DNA from: Mycobacterium lacus
GTDB taxonomy: Bacteria; Actinomycetota; Actinomycetes; Mycobacteriales; Mycobacteriaceae
NCBI RefSeq assembly: GCF_010731535.1
Contig: NZ_AP022581.1
Span: 3,729,952 to 3,793,951 of the forward strand
Length of the DNA stretch: 64,000 bases
Direction of reading: 5' to 3'
Shown piece by piece: positions 49,301 to 57,961 of the stretch. Numbering within the stretch: position 1 is the stretch's first letter; each line of letters starts with the position of its first letter. The translations under genes and the position numbers were made by a program. The notes under the pieces were generated by a model. The model was not told the DNA's origin, did no database searches, and saw nothing but the letters and a program-made list of their open reading frames with translations.

Positions 49301-49603
49301 CTGGGCGACTCCGCGGCGGATTACGGCTTCGCGCGCCTGACCGAGGCCATGCTGCATTCGGATTATCCACTGCAAGCCCTCCTGTATGTCGTTGTGCTGC
49401 ACCGGTTTCTGCGCTGGCGGATGTCCGGCTACGATCCGGCGCGACACTTGGGCGGGGTGCTCTATCTGTTCGTACGAGGCATGTGTGGTGTCGACACGCC
49501 GGTGTTAGACGGGCATCCGGCCGGCGTGTTCAGCTGGAGTCCGCCGCCCGAGCTGGTGGTGGCGCTGTCGGATCTGCTCGACCGGGGAGTGCGGACGCCA
49601 TGA
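46331..49603 (+). CDS. recB: exodeoxyribonuclease V subunit RecB
   Basis: 1090 residues. The UvrD-type helicase motifs are complete: ASAGTGKTFALAG (Walker A), VLVDEFQDTDPIQW (Walker B), LIGDPKQAIYGFRGGDIHTY, GVNWRSD, FVAKGLQFPVVYLPF and YVALTRARSQ. The C-terminal nuclease domain has SLVHAVLETADPG and YLVVDYKTNHLGD, retaining the Asp and Lys of the active site. RecB is the 3'-5' helicase and nuclease of the complex. It is coupled to recC by TGATG and to recD by ATGA. Confidence 0.96.
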   Translation: MDRFDLLGPLPAQGSTTVLEASAGTGKTFALAGLATRYLAETDVTLDKMLLITFNRAASRELRERVRGQIFQAVSALEDGAPTSSDLLEHLARGSGDELAVRQERLRDALANFDAATIATTHEFCGSVLKSLGVAGDTATGVKLEENLDDLVTEIVDDLYLANFGNQEQDPVLTYRQALGLARAVVGDPCAELRPIDPEPGSEAAARLRFANGVVAELERRKRRLRILSYDDLLVRLAKALEPMDSSARDRMRRRWRIVLVDEFQDTDPIQWQVLERAFSRRSTLILIGDPKQAIYGFRGGDIHTYLEAARTADTRYTLGVNWRSDKVLVDSLQTVLRGATLGHPEIVVHDVDAHHEGHRLAGAPHNAPFRLRVVKRRAVGYGDTDTIPIDALRQHIPADLAADIAALLASGATYDGRRLGAGDIAVIVEQHRDARACRDALSAAGIAAIYTGDTDVFDSPAAKDWLCLLEAFDAPQRSGLVRAAACTMFFGETAETLAAEGDALTDRVAGTLREWVNHARLRGIAAVFEAAQVGGMGRRVLGQRGGERHMTDLAHIAQLLHETAHRGRLGLPALRDWLRHQCDTRAGVTERNRRLDSDAEAVQIMTVFVAKGLQFPVVYLPFAFNRYVPSDDILLYHDADDARCLYVGGKARGPQRRAVEELNRVEAARDNVRLTYVALTRARSQVVAWWAPTKDEVSGGLSRLLRGRGMGESKVPDRCAPRISDKDAWTVFKQWEAAGGPSVEESVIAAPAAIETPVVAGGLAVRHFHRAIDTTWRRTSYSALVRGVDEVGVASEPEAGARDDEVEAVITAPASGHRNPSPLAAMPAGAAFGSLVHAVLETADPGVADLTAELEEQVRRHSAWWPVGVDAAALAAALVPMHDTTLGSLAAGVTLRQVGVRDRLRELEFEIPLAGGDLRRPAPKVMLSDVGALLRTHLPGDDPLVCYADRLMSAGLGGQPLRGYLAGSIDVVLRVPEERYLVVDYKTNHLGDSAADYGFARLTEAMLHSDYPLQALLYVVVLHRFLRWRMSGYDPARHLGGVLYLFVRGMCGVDTPVLDGHPAGVFSWSPPPELVVALSDLLDRGVRTP

Positions 49604-51348
49604 CGACCACCGACGTCGAGGTCGCCATCGGCGCGAGCGGCCTGCTGCGGGACTTCAACGCGGCCGGGGTGCTGGACGTCGCGGACGTGCATGTGGCGAG
49701 CCGGATTTGCGCCCTGGGATCCGAGCCTGACGAGCGGGTGGCGCTGGCGGTCGCGCTAGCGGTGCGGGCGCTACGCGGCGGATCGGTGTGCGTGGACCTG
49801 TCGACGGTCGCGGGGGCGGTGGGCGCCGCCGAACTGCCGTGGCCAGAACGCGTCGCGTGGCTGGCGGCGGTGCGGGCGAGCCCGTTGCTCGGCGGGCCGC
49901 CGGTGCTGCATCTGTGTGCCGACCGGCTGCTCTACCTGGACCGCTACTACCTCGAGGAAAAGCAGGTGTGCGACGACCTGCTGGCCTTGCTCGCCGCGCC
50001 TGCGGCCACGGTCGAAGTGCCCGGCTACGAACGACTCTTCCCGGCAGACTACGAGGAGCAGCGGGCGGCGGCCAAAATCGCGCTGTCACAAGCGGTTACG
50101 GTGCTCACGGGCGGTCCCGGTACCGGAAAGACCACCACCGTCGCGCGGCTGCTGGCGCTGGCGGCGGAGCAGGCGGAGTTCGCCGGTCGATCGCGGCCCC
50201 GAATGGCGCTGGCGGCGCCTACCGGCAAGGCGGCGGCCCGCCTGCAAGAAGCGGTGCGGCGGGAGGTAGCCAAACTCGACGCCGGGGATCGGCAGCGGCT
50301 GGGCGAACTGCACGCCGTGACGCTGCATCGCCTGCTGGGCAGCCGGCCGGACACGTCGGCACGGTTTCGGCACGATCGCGCGAACCGGTTGCCACACGAC
50401 GTGATCGTCGTCGACGAGACGTCGATGGTGTCGCTGACGCTGATGGCACGGCTACTGGAAGCCGTGCGCCCGGGTGCCCGGCTGATATTGGTCGGCGACG
50501 CCGACCAGCTCGCGTCGGTGGAAGCGGGGGCGGTGCTGGCCGACCTGGTGGACGGACTGTCGGTGCGCGACGACGTGCGGGTGGCGACGCTGCGGACCTC
50601 ACATCGGTTCGGGGAATCGATCGGCGCGCTGGCCACCGCGATCCGGATCGGTGACCCGGGTTCCGTTCTGGCGCTGCTGCGGTCGGGTAACGAGCACATC
50701 GAGTTCGTCGAGTCCGGGGAGGGCGGCGACCCGACGCAGCGGTTGCGCGCGATCTTGGTGCGGCACGCTTTGCGGCTGCGAGAAGCCGCGGTGTTGGGGG
50801 CTACCGACATCGCGCTGGCGACGCTGGACGAACACCGGCTGCTGTGCGCGCATCGGCGGGGGCCCTTCGGGGTGGCGCACTGGAACGGACAGGTGCAGAA
50901 GTGGCTTGCCGAGGAGACGGGCCAGCCGGCGTGGTCGGAGTGGTATGCCGGGAGGCCGCTGCTGGTGACGGCCAACGATTACGGGCTGCGGATCTATAAC
51001 GGTGATACTGGCGTTACCGTCGCCGGCCCGGATGGGCTGAAGGCCATCATCGCCGGGGCCACCGGGCAACTCGGCTTCGCGACGGGCCGCCTGGGCGACG
51101 TCGAGACGATGCACGCCATGACGATCCACAAGAGCCAGGGCAGCCAGGCCGAGGAGGTGACGGTGCTGCTGCCGTCGGAGGATTCGCGGTTGTTGACGCG
51201 CGAATTGTTCTACACGGCGGTCACCCGGGCGAAGGTCAAGGTGCGGGTGGTGGGTTCCGAGGCTTCGGTACGGGCCGCGATCGGGCGCCGGGCGGTACGG
51301 GCGAGCGGGCTACGGCAGCGGCTGCAGGCCGCGGCGGGTACTGCTTGA
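49600..51348 (+). CDS. recD: exodeoxyribonuclease V subunit RecD
   Basis: 582 residues from ATG at 49600, which overlaps the recB stop by four bases. SF1B helicase motifs are GGPGTGKTTTVARLLAL (Walker A), LAAPTGKAAARLQEAV, VIVVDETSMVSLTLMARLLE (Walker B), ILVGDADQLASVEAGAVLAD and, near the end, MTIHKSQGSQAEEVTVLLP and FYTAVTRAKVKV. RecD is the 5'-3' motor. The gene ends 12 bases before the convergent VOC gene. Confidence 0.96.
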   Translation: MTTTDVEVAIGASGLLRDFNAAGVLDVADVHVASRICALGSEPDERVALAVALAVRALRGGSVCVDLSTVAGAVGAAELPWPERVAWLAAVRASPLLGGPPVLHLCADRLLYLDRYYLEEKQVCDDLLALLAAPAATVEVPGYERLFPADYEEQRAAAKIALSQAVTVLTGGPGTGKTTTVARLLALAAEQAEFAGRSRPRMALAAPTGKAAARLQEAVRREVAKLDAGDRQRLGELHAVTLHRLLGSRPDTSARFRHDRANRLPHDVIVVDETSMVSLTLMARLLEAVRPGARLILVGDADQLASVEAGAVLADLVDGLSVRDDVRVATLRTSHRFGESIGALATAIRIGDPGSVLALLRSGNEHIEFVESGEGGDPTQRLRAILVRHALRLREAAVLGATDIALATLDEHRLLCAHRRGPFGVAHWNGQVQKWLAEETGQPAWSEWYAGRPLLVTANDYGLRIYNGDTGVTVAGPDGLKAIIAGATGQLGFATGRLGDVETMHAMTIHKSQGSQAEEVTVLLPSEDSRLLTRELFYTAVTRAKVKVRVVGSEASVRAAIGRRAVRASGLRQRLQAAAGTA

Positions 51349-51359
51349 GCGCGGTCGGT

Positions 51360-51713
51360 TCACCGGGCCAGCGGTTTGTAGAAGACCAAGCCGTTGCCCT
51401 TGTTGTCGTAGACCACGGCGCGGCGTTCGTGTGCGTCGTCGTACGGGCCTTTCACGATGCCACCGCCACTGGCCTCGACCGCCTTCGCCGCACCGTCGAC
51501 GTCGGCGGTCTTGATGCCGACGACGACCTGCCCGGGCATGGGATGGTCCACCGCGGTCGCCAGGGCGAGAGTGACCGGTCCACCGTCGAGGGCTGCAAAG
51601 TGGGCTCCGTCGCGGAATTTGAGCGGCATCCCCAAGGTCTCGCTGTAAAACCGGATCGATTCATCGAGGTCGTCGGTCGACAAGACGATCATTTTTACTT
51701 CGTGCTCGCTCAA
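51360..51713 (-). CDS. VOC-superfamily (glyoxalase/bleomycin-resistance fold) protein
   Basis: 117 residues starting at TTG 51713 behind AGGAGGAGG. Two beta-alpha-beta-beta-beta modules are visible: EVKMIVLSTDDLDESIRFYS and VGIKTADVDGAAKAVEASGG, then RRAVVYDNKGNGLVFYKP. VOC proteins may be glyoxalases, dioxygenases or drug-binding proteins; the metal ligands needed for a specific call are not clear. It stands alone between recD and the small orphan gene. Confidence 0.78.
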   Translation of the reverse strand: MSEHEVKMIVLSTDDLDESIRFYSETLGMPLKFRDGAHFAALDGGPVTLALATAVDHPMPGQVVVGIKTADVDGAAKAVEASGGGIVKGPYDDAHERRAVVYDNKGNGLVFYKPLAR

Positions 51714-51747
51714 TGCTGCCTCCTCCTGTAGCTGAAACGCTTCCAGA

Positions 51748-52083
51748 CTATGCCTGCGACATCAGCGTGACGCGGTGACGAGCACATGCGTCGACGAAGC
51801 CGGCCCACTCGGCTTCGGTTGGGCGGACCGCACAGTCGGCGATGGCCTCGTCGCTCACCACGAGGCCCGGTCGTATGGGCGCCCGCAGCTTCGCGAGTTT
51901 GACAACTTGCCCTGCCGGACTGTCCGCGAAGCCCTGAAACACCCTGTTGCGTATCCACGCCAGAGCGCTGCCGACACCGGTAGCCAAGTCCGGTTCGGAA
52001 ATCCGCAGAGCACCCTTGCATCGACGGGCCCGTTCGTCGAAGCGATCCTCCCAGCGCTCCGTCTGCCACCGCGGCGTGGCCAT
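51748..52083 (-). CDS. small hypothetical protein
   Basis: 111 residues from ATG at 52083 (MATPRWQTERWEDRFDERAR). It is rich in Arg, Ala and Trp, with amphipathic helices and the segment TEAEWAGFVDACARHRVTLM at the end. No family is recognised and no signal peptide or membrane segment is seen. It is divergent from the TVP38-family gene with only 27 bases between the two starts, so they share a promoter region. Codon use resembles the neighbours, which supports a real gene. Confidence 0.5.
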   Translation of the reverse strand: MATPRWQTERWEDRFDERARRCKGALRISEPDLATGVGSALAWIRNRVFQGFADSPAGQVVKLAKLRAPIRPGLVVSDEAIADCAVRPTEAEWAGFVDACARHRVTLMSQA

Positions 52084-52110
52084 TGCCGGTACGGAAGAAT
52101 CGCGGTCAGC

Positions 52111-52860
52111 ATGGTCGACAACGACGGTTCCCCACCGGCATCGCGACGACGCCACATCGTGCGTCTCGCCGTCTTCGCCGGCTTCCTGTTCGCGCTGTTC
52201 TACCTGGTGGCCGTTGCGCGGGTCATCGACGTCGAGGGGGTGCGGCGCGCGGTCTCGGCGACGGGGCCGGCGGCGCCGCTGACCTACGTCGTGGTGTCGG
52301 CCGTTCTGGGCGCGTTGTTCATGCCGGGCTCGGTTCTTGCCGCGGGCAGCGGGCTGCTGTTCGGCCCGGTCGTGGGCATCTTCGTGACGCTGGGTGCGGC
52401 GGTGGGCACCGCGATCGTCGCGAGCCTGGTCGGACGGCGGGCTGGCCGAGCCAGCGCGCGGGCGCTGCTGGGAACGAAACGCGCCGACCGCATCGACGCG
52501 CTGATCGAACGACGCGGACTGTGGGCCGTCGTCGGTCAGCGCTTCGTGCCCGGCATATCGGATGCGCTCGCCTCGTATGCGTTCGGCGCGTTCGGAGTTC
52601 CGTTGTGGCAGATGGCCGTCGGTGCGTTTATCGGTTCGGCGCCGCGGGCGTTCGTCTACACCACGCTGGGCGCCTCGATCAGGAATCTGTCGTCGCCGTT
52701 GGCGTACACCGCGATAGCGGTCTGGTGCGTGACCGCGATCGTCGGCGCGTTCGCCGCCCGGCATGGATACCAACACTGGCGTGAGCACGCCGGCCGCGAC
52801 CCGGACAGCGGCGTCCCAGATTCGGATCCCGAGGGCGGGACGCGGGGCCGCCAGCGATGA
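52111..52860 (+). CDS. TVP38/TMEM64-family (DedA-like) membrane protein (Rv0625c homologue)
   Basis: 249 residues from ATG at 52111 (MVDNDGSPPASRRRHIVRLA), close to the 246 of Rv0625c. Membrane helices occur at about residues 18-40, 60-85, 85-105, 150-175 and 185-215. The SNARE-associated/DedA signature is present as GSVLAAGSGLLFGPVVGIF and RFVPGISDALASYAFGAFGV. Proteins of this family are inner-membrane lipid scramblases or transporters; the substrate is unknown. The C-terminus is a short cytosolic tail. Confidence 0.85.
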   Translation: MVDNDGSPPASRRRHIVRLAVFAGFLFALFYLVAVARVIDVEGVRRAVSATGPAAPLTYVVVSAVLGALFMPGSVLAAGSGLLFGPVVGIFVTLGAAVGTAIVASLVGRRAGRASARALLGTKRADRIDALIERRGLWAVVGQRFVPGISDALASYAFGAFGVPLWQMAVGAFIGSAPRAFVYTTLGASIRNLSSPLAYTAIAVWCVTAIVGAFAARHGYQHWREHAGRDPDSGVPDSDPEGGTRGRQR

Positions 52861-52908
52861 CAGCCGTCGGCCTCGCGACTCGGCTAGCGCACGGCTAGGG
52901 TGGTCGCC

Positions 52909-54502
52909 GTGCCGGAAACATTCGACCCGACGCCGACCATTCCGAGCATTCGTGCCGAACATGGCCCATTGCACGAGGACGACATCGCACGACGACTGCG
53001 CCAGCGAAGTAGCCGATCCGGATGCCGTAGTCGACGAGCTTCGCTACGAAATCGAGTTCCCGGCAAGGCAGTTGGTCGACGAGCGGTGGGTGTGGCTGCC
53101 GACGGTGCTGGCCGGGCGGGTGTTCACGCATCGGCTCGGCGCGGACGAGGTAGCCCACGACATACTCACCGTGACCCCGGACCTGGACCCGATCACCGCA
53201 CTCTGCGAGCACGAGCAGCACCAGCGGCTCGCCGACGGGTCGGCGGCTCGGGTCGTGACCGAGTTCGACGAGGAGCTGCTCGAGCAGCGGAGCATCCCGG
53301 CCGAGGTGGTCGATCCGTCGGGCGCGCTGCTTTTGGCCCCGGGCACGCTGGTGGCGTTGGGCGTGGCCGCGGGCGACCTGGTCGGGGTGCGGCTAACCGC
53401 GCAGGGACTCGTGCTCGAGCGTGTCGCCGGGATTGCGCAAGCCCACGAGGTGGGCGCCCGGCTGGCCGCTACGCTTGACGCCGACGGGCCGGTGGAATTC
53501 GGCGCCGCGGTATGGACCGCGTGCGTCGAGGATCCAGAGCTGTTCACTGCGCCGCTGCCGCCGCTGCGCGAGATCGCCGACGACTCCGGTTTGGCACACC
53601 GCGGGGATTGGCTTGCCCCCGGCGAGTTCGATTTCGACCGTTGGCATTTCGAGCGCGAATGCGCGGCGCTGGCCGAGCTACATGACCTCGAACCCGATGA
53701 CGCCATCGCGCTGTACGCGCTGATCCAACTCTACGAACAGATATCGGTGCTGATCGACGCCGCCAACGCAGATGAGGCGTCCGAGGACGCGCCGGCCGCG
53801 GCCGCCGAGGACGCGACGGAACCCAAGATCGACGGATTCGACGATCTGGTCGGCGAGCTCGGAGCGACGCTGGCCGATCCGCTGCTCGCGGAACTGCTAG
53901 TGGCCGAGACGGTCGACAGGGACGACGACGGGGCGGCGGCGCTGGGCGTGTTCGCCGACGTGCTGGAGCCGAAGGTGCCGCGCACGGCGAGGGTGGCGTT
54001 TCGGTGGATGCGCGCGGTGGCGCTGGAGCGGATCGGCGACATCGAAGCGGCCGAACACGAGCTACTGGCGGCCGAGTCGATGGACCCGGACTGGCCACTG
54101 CCGTTGTTCGATCTGGCCCACATCACCTCCGATCGCGGCGACGTCGAGCGCGGCTTGGCGTTGCTGCGCCGCGCCGGCGCCGAGCCCGACCACCCGCTGA
54201 TGAAGCTGCTGGGGCGGCACCGGGCCGAGCCGCGCCGCGACCTCGGGCGAAATGAGTTGTGCTGGTGCGGATCTGGTCGCTGCTGCGCGACGACGAGCTC
54301 CTCGACAATTTCATTCGCGACTACCAGACCAGGTGGCTCGACGAGCCCATCCCCGCCCCTTGATGGCCACACGCCGCGGCAGGCCGCCGACGACCCCACC
54401 CGGCGCGGCGACCTGATCAAACTCCTGGACAGCTTCCCCGCCGGTGCGGCCGCCCGCGGCGGCATGGACACCGACCGGCTGCGCGCCGCACTGGGCCTAT
54501 AG
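52909..54502 (+). pseudogene. decayed SEC-C domain protein gene with frameshifts and internal deletion
   Basis: The start (VPETFDPTPTIPSIRAEHGP, from GTG 52909) is in one frame until about 53000, then the expected VADPDAVVDELRYEIEFPA continues one frame over. That frame runs to the SEC-C motif RNELCWCGSGR near 54280, but the usual KYKKCH continuation is missing: the sequence jumps to LLRDDELLDNFIRDYQTRWL in the first frame, about where the C-terminal region of full-length relatives would be. A third break at about 54355 (an extra C) returns to LDGHTPRQAADDPTRRGDLI. The intact family is several hundred residues longer. At least two frameshifts plus a large deletion make function unlikely. Confidence 0.75.
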
Positions 54503-54548
54503 CATCGGTTCGCCGGCTGCGGCCTCGGTCCCGTAGTCGTGGAAGTCA

Positions 54549-54928
54549 TTGTGGCCGTCTAGCTTTCGCGGATATCGCGGCGCGGATCGGCGTCTCCACG
54601 TCAATGCGCGGGCCGCGCGGAAACCAGCGCGGGTGGCCGCCGCCTTTGCCGAAATCGGCATAGGCCTGGCGGGCCAGGCGGGCCTGACCGTCACGGGCTG
54701 GACCACGAACTGGGCTTCCTGGATGAATTCGTCCAGACCTCTGCTGATGACCGGGTCGCGCTGGGACCGCCGAGCTGGTGCCATGAACGATCCAGGTGGA
54801 CGCCCTCGACCCGCTTGGCCGCACGCACCGGTGACCGTGATCTCCTCACCCGCTACTGCTCGGCGCAACGCCTCGCCGACGTTATTATGAAGTTCCTTCT
54901 GGGGAATGGTCGCCAGGCGGCGCATCAT
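54549..54928 (-). pseudogene. fused remnant of a vapB-vapC toxin-antitoxin pair
   Basis: Minus strand, from ATG 54925 or 54928: MRRLATIPQKELHNNVGEAL then RRAVAGEEITVT is a Phd/VapB-type antitoxin N-terminus. After about 36 codons it passes into SRGLDEFIQEAQFVVQPVT and, one frame over, RLARQAYADFGKGGGHP, which is the C-terminal motif region of a PIN-domain VapC. The antitoxin end, the toxin start with its first catalytic aspartate, and the last toxin strand are missing. H37Rv has vapBC5 in this neighbourhood (from memory). The pair is inactive. Confidence 0.65.
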
Positions 54929-54934
54929 AGAAGT

Positions 54935-56092
54935 ATGCGGATCGGAGTCGGGGTTTCCACCGCTGCTGACGCCCGTCAGGCCGCGGTGGAGGCCGCAGCG
55001 CACGCGCGCGATGAGCTCGCGGGTGAGCCGCCTTCCCTGGCCGTGCTACTCGGTTCGCGAGCGCACACCGACCAGGCTGCCGACGTCCTCGAGGCGGTGC
55101 AGGAGACGGTCAAGCCGCCCGCGCTGATCGGTTGTGTTGCACAGGGGATCGTCGCCGGCCGCCACGAGATGGAGAACGAGCCCGCGGTGACGGTGTGGCT
55201 GGCGTCCGGCCTGGCCGCCGAGACCTTCCAGCTGGACTTCGTCCGCACCGGCTCGGGCGCCCTCATCACCGGTTACCGGTTCGACCGGACCGCACACGAT
55301 CTGCACCTGCTGCTGCCCGACCCATACACGTTCCCGTCGAACCTGCTCCTCGAGCATCTCAACACCGACCTGCCGGGCACGACCGTCGTGGGCGGTGTGG
55401 TGAGCGGTGGACTGGGCCCGGGCTACACCCGGCTGTTCCGCGACCGCGACGTGCTCGTCTCCGGCGTCGTGGGCGTGCGCCTGCCCGGCACGCACGGTGT
55501 CCCGATCGTGTCGCAGGGCTGCCGGCCGATAGGCCACCCGTACATCGTCACCGGCGCCGACGGCGCCGTAATCACCGAGCTGGGCGGCCGAACGCCGTTG
55601 CAGCGCCTGCGCGAGATCGTCGTGGGCCTGCCGCCCAGCGAGCAGGAACTGGTCAGCCGCGGCCTGCAGATTGGCATCGTCGTCGACGAGCACCTGGCGG
55701 CCCCGGGCCAGGGCGACTTCATGATCCGCGGGCTGCTGGGCGCCGACCCCTCGACCGGGGCGATCGAGATCGGCGAGGTCGTCGAAGTCGGCACGACCGT
55801 GCAGTTCCAGGTCCGTGACGCGGTGGGGGCCGACAGGGACTTGCGCCTGGCCGTGGAGCGGGCGGAAGCCGAGCTGCCCGGGCGCCCGATCGGCGCGCTG
55901 TTGTTCACCTGCAACGGGCGTGGTCGGCGGATGTTCGGCGTCGCCGACCACGACGCGGCGACGATCGAGGACCTCCTCGGCGGGATTCCGCTAGCCGGCT
56001 TCTTCGCCGCTGGAGAGATCGGTCCGATCGCGGGCCGCAACGCGCTGCACGGATTCACCGCGTCGATGGCGCTGTTCACCGACGACACGTGA
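54935..56092 (+). CDS. FIST-domain protein (Rv0628c homologue)
   Basis: 385 residues from ATG at 54935 (MRIGVGVSTAADARQAAVEA), near the 383 I recall for Rv0628c. The FIST_N half contains LAVLLGSRAHTDQAADVLEA and LIGCVAQGIVAGRHEMENEP; the FIST_C half contains GALLFTCNGRGRRMFGVADH and GIPLAGFFAAGEIGPIAGRN. FIST domains are ligand-binding sensory modules, often tied to kinases or cyclases; this one is a free cytosolic protein. The start is only six bases from the divergent vapB remnant. Confidence 0.87.
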   Translation: MRIGVGVSTAADARQAAVEAAAHARDELAGEPPSLAVLLGSRAHTDQAADVLEAVQETVKPPALIGCVAQGIVAGRHEMENEPAVTVWLASGLAAETFQLDFVRTGSGALITGYRFDRTAHDLHLLLPDPYTFPSNLLLEHLNTDLPGTTVVGGVVSGGLGPGYTRLFRDRDVLVSGVVGVRLPGTHGVPIVSQGCRPIGHPYIVTGADGAVITELGGRTPLQRLREIVVGLPPSEQELVSRGLQIGIVVDEHLAAPGQGDFMIRGLLGADPSTGAIEIGEVVEVGTTVQFQVRDAVGADRDLRLAVERAEAELPGRPIGALLFTCNGRGRRMFGVADHDAATIEDLLGGIPLAGFFAAGEIGPIAGRNALHGFTASMALFTDDT

Positions 56093-56157
56093 TCGGCTGC
56101 TGCGCTGGCACCTTGGCTGTGACGCCACGTCTGTCCCAGCAGTCACCGCTGGCGACC

Positions 56158-56185
56158 CGCTATGCGAAATGGCCGGCTCATAGCG
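56158..56185. terminator. weak hairpin after the FIST-protein gene
   Basis: Seven-base arms CGCTATG (56158-56164) and CATAGCG (56179-56185) enclose a 14 base loop, 66 bases past the FIST stop. There is no T run. Nothing else is recognised between 56093 and the direct repeats at 56295. Confidence 0.3.
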
Positions 56186-56294
56186 ACTTTTCGGCGACAA
56201 GCCGGCCCGTCATCCGCCCACCGGCGATCAGAGTGGTCGGGACGGTTCCCGCCCCACGTCAGGCGTCGCTTCCTTAATTCCCATGTCGACGTTG

Positions 56295-56376
56295 GACGGA
56301 TCCGCAAGAACAATATGGACAAATCCGCAGCGTGATGCCCGACGGATCAGCAGCCGATATGTGGACAAACCAGCAC
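56295..56376 (+). repeat. two imperfect direct repeats before the DUF4143 ATPase gene
   Basis: Two 36 base copies start 46 bases apart: GACGGATCCGCAAGAACAAT at 56295, ending in GGACAAATCCGCAG, and GACGGATCAGCAGCCGATAT at 56341, ending in TGGACAAACCAGCAC. TATTCT (56379-56384) follows the second copy and the ATG comes six bases later, so the repeats sit where an activator or repressor would bind. Confidence 0.55.
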
Positions 56377-56390
56377 TGTATTCTGTCCGA

Positions 56391-57650
56391 ATGGCCGTCG
56401 TCGAACGCGCGATCGCACCCGTCGTGCTGGCCGCTCTCGCCGACACCCCGGTCGTCGTCGTCAACGGCGCGCGTCAGGTCGGAAAGACCACACTCGTTGC
56501 GCGACTTGACTATCCGAGGTCCAGTGAAGTCGTTTCCCTCGACGACGCCGCCAACCGTGATGCTGCACGCGACGATCCCCGCGCATTCGTATCCCGGCCG
56601 GTGGACACGCTGGTGATCGACGAGGCGCAGCTCGAACCCGGCCTGTTCCGGGCGATTAAAGCCGAGGTTGACCGGGATCGCCGGCCCGGCCGCTTCCTGC
56701 TCACCGGTTCGGCGCGGCTGCTCTCCGCCCCCGACATGGCCAGCGCGCTGGTCGGCCGGGTCGAGATCATCGAGCTGTGGCCGTTCTCGCAAGGCGAGCG
56801 CGCCGGCTTCGCGGACCACTTCGTCGATCTGCTGTTCACGGGCCCCCGCGAGCTTCTTCAGGGCTCGGATATGCGGCGCGCCGAGCTGGTCGAACGGATC
56901 GCCACAGGAGGCTTTCCCGACGTCGTCGCCCGTTCACCGTCGAGGCGCCGCCCGTGGTTCGACAACTATCTCATCACCGCGACGCAGTCGGTCATTCGCG
57001 AGCTTTCGGCGATCGAGCGGCTTGCCGAAATCCCGCGACTGCTCCGGCTGTGCGCCGCGCGGACCGGCGCCGAACTCAACGTGAGCGCGCTGGCCAACGA
57101 ACTGTCGATTCCGGCCCGCACCACCGACGGCTATCTGGCCTTGCTGGAAGCGGCCTTCCTTGTCCACCGGGTGCCGGCCTGGTCGACCAACCTGAGCCGC
57201 AAGGTCATTCGCAGACCCAAGCTGGTTGTGTCCGACAGTGGCCTGGCGTGTCATTTGCTCGGGGTTGCCGGTGCGATGCTGGATCGTCGCGGCGGCCCGC
57301 TTGGCCCGCTGCTGGAGACGTTCGTGGCCAACGAGATCCGCAAGCAACTCACCTGGTCGACCGAGCGGGCGAGTCTCTGGCACTTTCGCGACCGCGGCGG
57401 CGCCGAAGTCGATCTTGTGCTCGAACACCCCGATGGGCGGGTCTGCGGCATCGAAGTCAAGGCGACCAGCACGCCGCGGGCCGAGGACCTGCGAGGTCTG
57501 CGCTATCTGGCCGACAGGCTCGGTGACCGGTTTCAGTTCGGCGTGCTGCTCACCGCCGCGCCGGAAGCCACGCCGTTCGGCCCGAAGCTGGCGGCGTTAC
57601 CGGTCAGCGCGCTATGGGCCCGCGAAATTCGCCAGGCGCGTCGCCAGTGA
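56391..57650 (+). CDS. AAA_14/DUF4143-type ATPase
   Basis: 419 residues from ATG at 56391. VVVVNGARQVGKTTLVARLD is Walker A, DTLVIDEAQLEPGLFRAIKA Walker B and GRFLLTGSARLLSAPDMASA sensor 1. The DUF4143 part follows, with GGFPDVVARSPSRRRPWFDN and, near residue 355, WHFRDRGGAEVDLVLEHPDG then GIEVKATSTPRAEDLRGLRY, a segment with the D...ExK look of PD-(D/E)XK nucleases. These proteins are widespread, horizontally mobile and of unknown function. A -10 box (TATTCT) six bases before the ATG suggests a leaderless message. It lies among toxin-antitoxin genes and remnants. Confidence 0.8.
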   Translation: MAVVERAIAPVVLAALADTPVVVVNGARQVGKTTLVARLDYPRSSEVVSLDDAANRDAARDDPRAFVSRPVDTLVIDEAQLEPGLFRAIKAEVDRDRRPGRFLLTGSARLLSAPDMASALVGRVEIIELWPFSQGERAGFADHFVDLLFTGPRELLQGSDMRRAELVERIATGGFPDVVARSPSRRRPWFDNYLITATQSVIRELSAIERLAEIPRLLRLCAARTGAELNVSALANELSIPARTTDGYLALLEAAFLVHRVPAWSTNLSRKVIRRPKLVVSDSGLACHLLGVAGAMLDRRGGPLGPLLETFVANEIRKQLTWSTERASLWHFRDRGGAEVDLVLEHPDGRVCGIEVKATSTPRAEDLRGLRYLADRLGDRFQFGVLLTAAPEATPFGPKLAALPVSALWAREIRQARRQ

Positions 57651-57961
57651 GGGGCCCCGGTGCCACGAACGCATCGAAGCCGCCGCAGCTGCCGGTCAAG
57701 GAGTGGCCGCGAGATTCGGCACGCTGTGGACGAGTGGGGACACGCAACCGGAGTAGCAGCGATGCCGAGGTCATCGAGCCGCCGTATTCACGGGTTCCGT
57801 GTCACCAGTGCAATCGACCGTGATCTCGAGCGCCCCCGCAGATCTCGCGCATCCGGGTGTCGACGTCCAGGATGTCGGCAGGCAGCCGAGGCGACACTCG
57901 TTGACGGATCGCCGAAGGTATACGCGTTGGCGGAAGTTCTCAACTGTCGGTTGCCGTCGGC
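57651..57961. other. intergenic stretch without recognised features
   Basis: About 310 bases between the ATPase gene and vapC. Reading frames on both strands are short, arginine- and serine-rich and resemble no known protein. No RNA gene, clear promoter or strong hairpin was seen. It may be decayed coding sequence. Confidence 0.5.
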
